Below are positions 51,701 to 58,915 of a DNA stretch of 64,000 nt, piece after piece. Made by a program: the position numbers and the translations under genes. The DNA comes from Carposina sasakii (taxonomy: Eukaryota > Arthropoda > Insecta > Lepidoptera > Carposinidae): assembly GCA_014607495.2 (NCBI GenBank), contig CP053150.1, forward strand, positions 12,048,495 through 12,112,494, in the 5' to 3' direction. Numbering within the stretch: the stretch's first letter is position 1; the number at the start of each line of letters is the position of its first letter. The notes beneath the pieces are model-generated. The model searched no databases, had not been told where the DNA came from, and saw nothing but the letters and a program-made list of their open reading frames with translations.

Positions 51701-53230
51701 GCTATCTTTTTGACAGTTCATAGTGATTATCACTCAATGAAACGTAAAGACTCGAAGTGACATGTATGTGCGTGTTGATGGTATGTTGGAAAATTTTCAT
51801 CCAACAAGGCATTATGGCACTTCCTTTTGTTAAGTTTCATTGAGTGATCATCACTATGAACTGTCAAAAAAGATAGCCGATTGCCCCCCAGTGTAGCTAA
51901 AGCTAATAAACCTGGAATAAACATGTATTAACTACCCAGGTCTACTAATAGGAGGTGGCGGCACACCACTGGAGCCGTGCCGTGTCGCGCCGTACGTGTC
52001 CGTGCCCCGCCTGGCGTCCGTGCCGCGTCCGCCGCCGCCGCCGCTGCCTCTCGCGCCGCCGCCGCCCGCCGCGTTCGCGCCTTTCGACTCGGCTCTGCTG
52101 TCTGCTGCTGCTCATCAGGTAATACAGGATAGCTGATCATGCTGAAGGAAATATTATTTTTGCTATAGTGGGTAAGCTAGTTTATAGGAGAATCTGAGCA
52201 AGATTTTTTTACGGAACGTATCCAATAGATAAGGTTTTAATCATCTAACTGTTTCATCTGGTAGAAAGTGCGAAATAAAAAAACATAATTTAAAAAATCC
52301 AAAAACCCGACTGCTTAAAAAAGAACCAAATAATGTACATAATAAAAAACTTAATAGAAAAAAAACAAGCACTTAGTTGTCCGGTGGTCTAGAATTCTAT
52401 AATATTATTATGTACCTACATTATTTGGTTCTTTTCAAGCAGTCGGGTTTTTGGATTTTTTAAATTATGTTTTTTTTATTTTATACTTTTTGTTATGAGT
52501 ACCTACCTAGCTACCAATAGGTACGCTTCCAGAAACATGCTTAATATGCTCGGCAACAAGAAGTTTTCGTCTTGCTGCGTTATCTACGAAATTCGGATTA
52601 TGGCTTTATCTATGTCTAAGTAAATCAATATTATTGATTTAGATTAAATCTACGGATCAACAGTCTCAGCGAGTGAGAATAACATTAAATTACGTATTTT
52701 ATTCCTCTTAATGTTTTACAACGTTCTCGTTTGGACGGCCTGCGTTTCGTAGTAGTTTCGTAGTCGACTACGACTCTACGAATTTGGCTAGCCGGAATAG
52801 TGATGGAATCATCGATGGAGTTAAGTTTAATAACTTTAATTTAGCAGAAAAATTATATTAGTTGTTTTATTACTAATAAAAACTACTATTTTTGGTTTAT
52901 TACTATAAAGAACTAAGATTTCAAAGATTTGTCAGCAACAAAATCTGAATCATGTCAATAACTGGAGACTGCATATGCAGGGAGTCTAGTAAATAGAAAT
53001 AAACCAGCCAGTGATGTAAATCAACCCAGCATTTTTTGCAGTACGCGAGCGCAGCGGCCGCTGCAGCTGCCGCACTGTGTCCCCCTTACGCCGGGCTGGC
53101 AGCACTGGCTGCGCGGTGCCGGTCCTCATCCATAGCTGACCTGCGGTTGAAGGCAAAGCGCCACGCGGCAGCAATGGCCGCCGCCCGCGCACCTTCGCCG
53201 CCGCAGCCAGCACCCGCCGCGGATGCATAG
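39727..53230 (+). CDS. Shox: Shox-type paired-like homeobox factor
   Basis: Five exons: 39727-39955, 45073-45251, 47559-47616, 51952-52118, 53042-53230. Phases close to 273 residues (human SHOX 292). In-frame ATGs also lie at 39721 and 39673; 39727 gives [11 protein letters not shown], which aligns with the vertebrate SHOX start. The homeodomain occupies about residues 91-150, is split by an intron between positions 46 and 47 ([10 protein letters not shown]) and has Gln at position 50. Downstream are [11 protein letters not shown], a Pro/Ala-rich tract, and the OAR motif [12 protein letters not shown] near residue 240. It is a nuclear DNA-binding regulator; SHOX acts in limb skeletal growth in vertebrates, and insect orthologs are developmentally expressed. 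Long introns hold many repeats and some repeat-poor blocks that could be enhancers. Confidence 0.95.
40147..40832. mobile_element. TIR element (GACAGCCAGGCAAATA), copy 2
   Basis: Arms GGTGACAGCCAGGCAAATAC and TATTTGCCTGGCTGTCACAA are clear. It is longer than copy 1 because a second element (40510-40665) is inserted in it. It lies in Shox intron 1. Confidence 0.82.
40510..40665. mobile_element. Nested MITE (GGTCGGTTCATACCTGACGG)
   Basis: Inverted arms GGTCGGTTCATACCTGACGG and CCGTCAGATATAAAACGACC, with GATGCGTCGA / CGCGACGCAT continuing inward. The interruption relative to 36490-36540 shows that it was inserted after the host element. Confidence 0.75.
40961..41171. mobile_element. MITE with TTCACTATGGGTGCGC ends
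   Basis: A 211-bp element with 16-bp inverted ends, TTCACTATGGGTGCGC and its complement GCGCACCCATAGTGAA. Interior shared with 18488-18612. Shox intron 1. Confidence 0.8.
41354..41385 (+). repeat. Helitron 5' end fragment
   Basis: TCTATACATATCATATAAAT followed by GTAACGGATC matches the family 5' end. The remainder is missing. Confidence 0.55.
41745..41830 (+). mobile_element. tRNA-derived SINE (family S2), 5'-truncated
   Basis: Contains the B box GGGTTCGATTCCC and the family tail CACTCGGGTGAAGAATTTTT. Related units: 45455-45510 (+, tail only), 54313-54415 (-), 55514-55618 (+). Confidence 0.75.
41836..42201. mobile_element. TA-target element (CAGGGTGATTTTTGG), copy 2
   Basis: A 366-bp near-twin of 38091-38474, flanked by TA on both sides. 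Starts CAGGGTGATTTTTGGTCG and ends AAAAACATCCTG. Confidence 0.87.
42263..42490 (-). repeat. Unoccupied copy of the DDE-invaded repeat
   Basis: On the minus strand this matches 30025-30202 joined to 32603-32665. At the junction it has a single CATTTG (complement at 42319-42324), which shows the state before insertion of the 30203-32596 transposon. Confidence 0.88.
42730..42953 (-). mobile_element. tRNA-derived SINE (family S1), copy 3
   Basis: A full unit with A box CTAGTAGG and B box GGGTTCGAATCCC on the minus strand, highly similar to 4851-5071. Shox intron 1. Confidence 0.9.
43530..43910. promoter_or_regulatory. Repeat-poor block in Shox intron 1
   Basis: About 380 bp with no recognised repeat, several TAAT cores and CAATTAATCACC, and a GC-richer middle. 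It is the kind of sequence that could be a conserved enhancer of a developmental gene; conservation was not tested. Confidence 0.25.
44496..44767. repeat. Fold-back element with inner hairpin
   Basis: Outer arms (AATAACCTAACCTGTTTAAA ... TTTTAAAAAGGTTAGGTTATT and TTTTTATAAAGTTT ... AAACTTTATAAAAA) enclose an inner hairpin, TGTGCGGTTCAGACA ... TGTCTGACTGAACCGCACA (44649-44693). Shox intron 1. Confidence 0.75.
45395..45435 (+). repeat. Helitron 3' end remnant
   Basis: The phrase CACGCGGACGAAGTCGCGGG followed by CGGTCACTAAT matches a decayed family 3' end. Shox intron 2. Confidence 0.45.
46061..46776 (+). mobile_element. Small Helitron, copy 4, interrupted
   Basis: Starts TCTATACATAATATAATAAA between A and TC and ends CGCGGGCGTCCACTAG before T. 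A TA-target element (46287-46674) sits inside, within the phrase AACATATAGGCTAC of the family. Shox intron 2. Confidence 0.87.
46287..46674. mobile_element. TA-target element nested in Helitron
   Basis: Copy 3 of the CAGGRTGATTTTT family. Comparison with uninterrupted Helitron copies shows that one TA became two (46285-46286 and 46675-46676), so TA is the duplicated target. Confidence 0.9.
48106..48240. mobile_element. MITE with GGGCCTTACTTATAA ends
   Basis: A 135-bp fold-back with ends GGGCCTTACTTATAA and TTATAAGTAAGGCCC. Shox intron 3. Confidence 0.75.
48400..50230. other. Repeat-poor, GC-richer part of Shox intron 3
   Basis: Unlike most of the intron this stretch shows no copies of the window's repeat families. 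It has GC-rich islands (48470-48590, 49030-49170, 49960-50220) and homeodomain-like TAATTCGATTAAATTAAAC near 49990. Candidate regulatory DNA by position and composition only. Confidence 0.3.
50371..50530 (+). repeat. Dispersed repeat (GAAAGTTTGTGAGTATGG)
   Basis: A common insect-type interspersed sequence with TGTTTGTTACTCTTTCACG and ATAGGCTACTTTTTATCTCG. The latter phrase is shared with the Helitron interior, so it may be a related family. Confidence 0.5.
50640..50890. promoter_or_regulatory. Homeodomain-site-rich block, Shox intron 3
   Basis: Contains CTTAATTCATTAATTGCG, AACAATGG (SOX-like), ACTTAATTTACG and TCAATTTAATTAAGTGG within 180 bp, with no repeat copies. Candidate enhancer, inferred. 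Confidence 0.3.
50953..51098. mobile_element. MITE with about 34-bp inverted ends
   Basis: Arms GGTCGATTCCGGCAGTCACA and TGTGACTGCCGTAATCGACC, continuing through CTTAAACCTAAAC / GTTTAGGTTTAAG. 146 bp. Shox intron 3. Confidence 0.85.
51404..51527 (+). mobile_element. SINE-like retroposon
   Basis: Shares CTTTAGGGGATAATGGGCGT and the ATGTATGTA tail with the copy in mariner (3020-3151). Shox intron 3. Confidence 0.6.
51698..51878. mobile_element. MITE with about 45-bp inverted ends
   Basis: Arms GGCTATCTTTTTGACAGTTC and GAACTGTCAAAAAAGATAGCC continue through ATAGTGATTATCACTCAATG / CATTGAGTGATCATCACTAT. It ends about 70 bp before Shox exon 4. Confidence 0.85.
52273..52482. mobile_element. Long fold-back, about 65-bp arms
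   Basis: Arms carry AAAATCCAAAAACCCGACTG and CAGTCGGGTTTTTGGATTTT plus AAGAACCAAATAATGTAC / GTACCTACATTATTTGGTTC. Shox intron 4. The transcript would form a strong hairpin. Confidence 0.85.
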
Positions 53231-53403
53231 CGATCAGACTTGACAGTTGAAGTGTAAGCAGTGATACTCATTCGGAGAATAGTGTTACCAATTAACCAAA
53301 AGGAAGAGATGTGGCTCTTAGTTCAGTGAATTGCGGATCGTATAATCGCATCATTAAAGATGACCAGCGTTTTTTTACAAAGAGGAGATCAATCATCATC
53401 ATC

Positions 53404-53451
53404 AATAAACTTTTCGTTGATGCGATTATTTTTTGGACATGAATCAATAAA
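53404..53451 (+). promoter_or_regulatory. Poly(A) signals, Shox
   Basis: AATAAA occurs at 53404-53409 and 53446-53451, 170-220 bp after the stop codon. Confidence 0.5.
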
Positions 53452-54300
53452 ATTATAACGATGAAATGGATGAAAAGTTATCTTCTAAAAAATCCTAACA
53501 TAAGTATTGTCAAGGTTCATCTTTATACCCGCGTGGTGGAAGGACAAGGGAAACATGCAATCATGGTCACAACACTACGCCGACATGCTTTTTTTAACAT
53601 TCAATGTGTTTAATAAGTACAATATTATCACCGTAGACACGTTACCAATTAATTGCAAGTAAATACGAGTATACTTATTTAACAATCAGCAGAATTAATT
53701 TTCAAGAATTAGGTACTAAATTTAATAATATTGTGACATTATTTTCCAAATCATATAAGTTACTTCTGTAACCGTAATAGGCACGGCCTAAATAAACGGC
53801 TCATCCTTATTCTTGAGGCGGTTCAACTTAACTGGCAATTGAATTGGTTACAAAAAATAACTCGGAAGCGATTTTAGCAACAAAACGTACCGTTAGCATA
53901 ACCAAAATGTAAGTATACTTTAAACGGACAGACATTTTTGAGAAATAGTTATCGTACCTTCGGTGGCAGATAGGCAGAGCACCTATATTAAACTAAATTC
54001 TTTGTAAAGATGTTAGATTAGAACTACTTACTTCTTACATAAATATAGACCTAGTATTATGTGGTATTATTGACCAAATGTTTCATCGTGTTTAATTATT
54101 AAAAGGTTATTGTAAGTAAATTAATAAACTGTGATAATTATAAGAAAAAAATACTTACCTATAGGTACCCAATATTCGTTACAATTTATTTCGTTATATA
54201 GGTACACGTTTATTACAATTTAAAATGTAGGTTTACCTACTACCTACTCCATTAGGAGTCTATCCTGTGCCGTATAATACGTACCACTTAAGTAGGTAGA
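53452..54300. other. Intergenic, nothing recognised
   Basis: AT-rich downstream flank of Shox without recognisable coding or repeat structure. Confidence 0.5.
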
Positions 54301-54312
54301 TACTATAAAATG

Positions 54313-54415
54313 ATTAATAAAGAAAATTGAAAAAATTCTTCACCCGAGTGGGAATAGAACCCACGACCGCTGCAAACCGTGCCAGCCGCTATAACCACTA
54401 AGCCACCGGGTCAAT
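54313..54415 (-). mobile_element. tRNA-derived SINE (family S2)
   Basis: On the minus strand: ACCCGGTGGCTTAGTGGTTA (A-box region), GGTCGTGGGTTCTATTCCC (B box) and the tail CACTCGGGTGAAGAATTTTT. Confidence 0.85.
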
Positions 54416-54814
54416 TACTCGGATGACGAATTTTACCATCTCTTTTTTCTAAATTACATATAGGCAACGTTACTAGATACTCACAGAATAACTTATAATA
54501 CCTAAGTATTATGTATTTAACCATTCCATGTAAATATTTTAATTTCTACTTATCTATCTAACCTAGGTTAATATAGTTGTAGATCATGCTTAATTGACTA
54601 TCAACGCTGTTTATAGCTATGTACTTATTTAATATAGACTAATACAATAGAAATGTTTTTTTTTATTCCAGAGAACATTTACCTATACTTTTAACCAATG
54701 TAGCATGGTTACTCAGAAAATAATACCTATATACGAGTAAGTCTAGCCTTCATCCCTTAATCCAGAATTTTAGTGACATGACATTATAAATATCGACTTT
54801 TTCAGATGGCACAA

Positions 54815-55080
54815 TTACACATACCAGCATATTGCAGTCCACTGGCCGTAGGCCTCCCCTAGGGTACGCCACAAGGCTACTGCTACGAGTATAAGAGGGT
54901 TTGGACCATTTATAAGTAGTCATCAAGCCAGGCTAGGCGGGTTGGTCACCACAGTGTTATTTTCGGACTATTTTATCAACACGGAGGCGCTGCTGCCCAT
55001 CTCCCGGAACATCCACGGGCAGACAGGGGATGGTCCTATTCTACTCTGCCGGCGTGTGGTGACACGGCACAGAAGAGATT
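54815..55080 (+). repeat. Dispersed LINE/SINE-like fragment
   Basis: Shares ATTGCAGTCCACTGGCCGTA, GGCCTCCCCT, GCCACAAGGCTACTGC and CTCTGCCGGC with 24785-25000 (opposite strand) and, in part, 37205-37262 and 57465-57540. Not coding. Confidence 0.6.
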
Positions 55081-55513
55081 GTTAGTGATAATAAGTTATG
55101 TAAATGTAGGTACATGCACACCTATGAAATAGAAGATCATATTATTATAGAAGTCGTAGAACATAGGATGGAAGTAGGTGAGTTAAAAATTTTAGAGATC
55201 TTCCTAGAGTGTCTAATCGACAATCGATTGTTTGGTGAGCTACGGTACGACAGATACCTGTCGTTCGATAAACGATCTTATATAACGAATGACAGCTGAG
55301 CAGCAGTTTGTATGATGACTTCGACGACCAATCCATTCTACCATGGAGCCAAAAATCGATAGCTAAATGATCGATCGGTGTAGTAAAGGTATGTCCTAAA
55401 ACAAAAACCTACCTATTACTTAAATTTTCTTTGCTATTACCTATCAGCGAAAGCTTGTTAGAAATGTGTAAATACAATGTAAGATGTAATGTAGATACAA
55501 TTGACTCGATAAC

Positions 55514-55618
55514 TCAGGTAAGCCAGTTGGTTAGAGCGAAAGTACGGTTTGCGAGAGGTCGTGAGTTCAAATCTCACTCAGGTGATTTTTTTTTTTTCAT
55601 TTTCTTAATAATATTTAC
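55514..55618 (+). mobile_element. tRNA-derived SINE (family S2)
   Basis: A box region TAAGCCAGTTGGTTAGAGCG, B box GAGTTCAAATCTC and tail CACTCAGGTGATTTTTTTT. Confidence 0.82.
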
Positions 55619-55661
55619 AATTAGATGTAGGCACCTATTGCAAAGGAAATTATTATACCTA

Positions 55662-56265
55662 CAGGTGATTTTTGGTCGTCAACGTTCCCGGACAACTACG
55701 GAATCTCCTCATGATCACGATCATTTTTCTCCATGGAAGCATACCTGGGAAGTGTCTGGTTTTCAAAATATTTGGGTCCAAACTTGAGGAAATAGACTGT
55801 GTTTTTCTGCATAAATGCACATTGTCGCGTGTAGCAAGATTTTTGCACGAGAATTAAATACCTAATATGAAAAAACTGGCATAAACACTGGACACTATAA
55901 ATTTTGCCCGACCAAGTCAATATTTTTTTTATTTACATCGTTTCCCACTTTGACTTCTTTCTACGGTTTCCCAGCATTTTTTTGGCATAAACTTACTTTA
56001 TTTGATGTATACAGGATGTAACAAAAAGGGTATGTTAAGCGAAAAGATATATAATGTTTATTTTTCTAGATAGTATGGAGAATTCTTAAACATCACAGGA
56101 TTTTTCATACAATATTGAAACATAAACTTGTAATTTCGGGTCTCAAATTTCGTGGATAGGTTCTCTATAGTGGGCTATTTACATAGCTTTTCGCTTAACA
56201 TACCCTTTTTGTTACACCCTGTAGAGTACGTACCCTTCGTTAAGGGTGTAACGAAAAAAATCCTG
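55662..56265. mobile_element. TA-target element, copy 4, with nested MITE
   Basis: Begins CAGGTGATTTTTGGTCG and ends AAAAAAATCCTG before TA. A CAGGRTGTAACA MITE (56012-56221) splits the phrase GATGTATAGAGTACG that is continuous in the sister copies. Confidence 0.88.
56012..56221. mobile_element. TA-target MITE nested in 55662-56265
   Basis: A 210-bp member of the CAGGGTGTAACA family. The host phrase GATGTATAGAGTACG reads GATGTATA before and TAGAGTACG after the insertion, so TA was duplicated. Confidence 0.9.
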
Positions 56266-56329
56266 TATAGCTAAATTTTATTTTCAAATGTTAAGGGTAA
56301 GGGCTGCTTATGGGAATGATTCGGGAATT

Positions 56330-57240
56330 TCTGCACCTCTATAAATCAGCCGTAGTAAGGAGGGCTATCGCTTCCACATTTACCCTGACTGATTACGTCC
56401 CTATCCGACCGGCGGCGACTGCTCTGCTGCATTCTTAATGTCATTGAATATGCAAATCGTATTGGAATCGCTGAAACTGTTCACATCTTTTGCGTGATGA
56501 ATATTGTCTATGTAGGTAAGTACCTACCTACATAACGCTATGTCCTTGATTGTACGGTTATACGAGTATACAGCATGTCCTACCTGTACGTAAGAGACAG
56601 ACAGACAGAAGTTTTTAGTTCGAACTTTTTATCTACCTATTGAAAATAAAGTTAGAAGGTTAATGCAGTTATGCAATCTCATTAATTTTATAGACCCTAA
56701 GTACATTCTAAGCACCCTATTAAAGCCATCAGAATGTTGGTGAAAATATCTAAGTAGGTAGATACAATACAAGGTGGTATATATGGTAGAATAGCTATAT
56801 TAGCATTGCATTGAGTGCATTGTAAGTCAGTGGGTTGACGAAGGTCCTAGGTCTACTTCGAGTACCTACCTAGCACAGGTTTATGCAATTCTAATAGGTA
56901 GACCTTTTAATCTAAATTGTGCATAAATGTATAATCCATCAGCCATCTAGAGTCTAGACGATCCAGACAACTCATTCCCCCATTTGCCTACATTTGCCGC
57001 ATCTAAGCAGTTCGGCAAACACTGCTTAGTTTTCAGCCGGTGTTTGAAAGCAAATTGTTTGGGGCAGACGACACGGGGCTGCTCGCTGTTTGCGCAAGCT
57101 GTTAAAAAAGCGCCGCCCTCGTGTCGAGGCTTCCAATTAGGACAACGCTCTGATTGGAGGTAATCGTATTAGTATCGGCTGCACACCACCCTCCCCACGT
57201 ACACACACTACCATGGCCTTCACACATAGATAAACCTATT
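56330..57240. other. Intergenic with repeat-poor GC-richer blocks
   Basis: 56330-56500 contains an octamer-like ATATGCAAAT and CCGACCGGCGGCGAC. 56990-57230 has symmetrical TAAGCAGTTCGGCAAACACT and GC-rich CCGCCCTCGTGTCGAGG. No coding signal. Possible regulatory DNA of Shox or FAM20B. Confidence 0.3.
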
Positions 57241-57464
57241 GCCTGTAAATTCATGCAGTCCTGTGAATTGCGAATCGGCGACGCAGTTTATAGGTATAAA
57301 GAGATACCTAACGCGTAAGTATCTAGAGATATATTTAAGATGTAGGTACAGTTTGCGCGCACAGTAGGTGTTATATTATAACGTACTTAATACACATGAC
57401 AATACCACAGTTCAGACTTTAAAAATCTGTGATATACCTACCAAAGTAAACAGGGCGGCTGGCA

Positions 57465-57540
57465 GTGACTAAACGAGAGATCGCGCCTTGTGGCGTGCTC
57501 TGGAGGAGTCTAGCAGTGGACTGCAATAGGCTGACAAATC
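57465..57540 (+). pseudogene. LINE-like 3' remnant
   Basis: Short stretch with GCCTTGTGGCGTGCTCTGGA and CAGTGGACTGCAATAGGCTG, as at non-LTR element ends. Too short to classify. Confidence 0.45.
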
Positions 57541-57682
57541 GAAAAACTTAAGGTTACGTCTGGGTGGTAGTAGTAATATCCAGCCCGGAAAAAATTTTGT
57601 TCCGCCTCAGGCTATATACCTATAGGTACATAGAGTGTGCAGAATCTGTGGGTAGAGTCCATTAACTCCTATGCCTGATTTC

Positions 57683-57770
57683 GATTTCGGAACTAACTTT
57701 TTTTGTATGCAAAAACACCGTATTATGCAGTTATACACATTAATAACTAGCGCCATCATTCAAAGGAACT
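57683..57770 (+). repeat. Dispersed repeat, second copy
   Basis: Matches 13331-13420 (GATTTCGGAACTAACTTTTT ... CTAGCGCCATCATTCAAAGG). Confidence 0.6.
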
Positions 57771-57851
57771 ATTTGCTGAAACTACAAAGCTACACTAGAT
57801 ACGAAATCCCTGCTCTACACCCTGTATCTGTCACAGGTACTAAACTATACT

Positions 57852-58250
57852 AAGGACAATAGCTCTATGGACATAATTTCCCTTGTCCTTTGTTCGGGAT
57901 AAACAAAAGAAATTAAAAGTACACAAAACAAGATTTGGCTGGAAAAGCTGGATGGGAGCATGTGTAACAGATGTTTACTGGTAGTTATTATGTTTATATT
58001 TTCTTTACTTATGTGATGTGATTCTAGTAGGTGTGTGTACATCAATGTCTTCATGGGCTCAATTCATGTAAGTGGTTTTTGCAATTCGTCTCGATCTTGA
58101 CTAATTTTACACTCCTTTTTGTGTATTTCTCCGATGTTTCCATTCGTCGTCATTTTGATGCATCCTAAATTCAGAAATCAATTTACTATAGAAAATTGCG
58201 GTATGGACATAGTTTCTTTTGCCTTTCCTTCAGGACAAACAAACAAAAAA
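57852..58250 (+). mobile_element. Unrecognised retroposon, diverged copies
   Basis: 57852-57910 is a decayed 3' end (TCGGGATAAACAAAAG). 57932-58250 is a longer diverged copy starting GATTTGGCTGGAAAAGCTGG with an internal deletion. They are older members of the 3992-4397 family. Confidence 0.7.
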
Positions 58251-58283
58251 GAAAAAGTAAACAAAACAAATTTTACCGGATTC

Positions 58284-58357
58284 TCATTTACTAAAGACAA
58301 TGGCTGTATGGGCTTAGTTCCCCTTGCCTTTCCTTCGGGATAAACTAAAAAAAAAAT
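58284..58357 (+). mobile_element. Very short retroposon copy, TSD-flanked
   Basis: Only the last 74 bp of the family (TCATTTACTAAAGACAATGG to the A run), flanked by TTACCGGATTC on both sides (58273-58283 and 58358-58368). It landed in the 5' end of the next copy. Confidence 0.87.
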
Positions 58358-58363
58358 TACCGG

Positions 58364-58765
58364 ATTCGGCGGGAAAAGCTAGAAGGGTGAAGGTGTAATT
58401 TTCTTGTGAAAATCAAAAATTATTTGTAAATGTCTTGCATATGTCCGTAAAGTGATGTTTTCTGGTAGATAAGTTATATTTTGATTACTTGTGATGTAAA
58501 TCTAGTGCGTGTGCATGGTTTTATACGCAGGTAAGCTGAGTAAAACTTTAACCGGAATACGATCTCTTCATGGGCCCGTGTAAGTTGTTTCTGCAAATTA
58601 TTTTTCATTTTGACTAACTTGTTCTTGAGGATTTTTCCGACGTTTCCATTCATCATCATCATTATCATCCATCATAAAATCATAAATCATTTACTAAAGA
58701 CAATGGCTGTATGGGCTTAGTTCCCCTTGCCTTTCCTTCGGGATAAACTAAACAAAAAAAAAAAA
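58364..58765 (+). mobile_element. Unrecognised retroposon, full copy 2
   Basis: Starts GATTCGGCGGGAAAAGCTAG and ends GGATAAACTAAAC plus A run. Closely similar to 3992-4397. It ends about 150 bp before the FAM20B start codon, so it may lie within that gene's promoter. Confidence 0.85.
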
Positions 58766-58915
58766 CACACAAAACAAAAACCTGAAAATAATTATGAAAT
58801 TGCTTTCATTTGATAAGTAAAATGGTTTAATTTGGGCAAAGCAATGGATTATCTATTTAAAATAAGTATTAAATGTAGCTAAAGTCATTTTATAATGCTA
58901 AGATGACTGCATTAT

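Noticed and set aside
55431..55920. ORFs of 61-118 codons on both strands
   Set aside because: They run across a SINE and the CAGGTGATTTTTGG element; the same translations appear wherever that element occurs.
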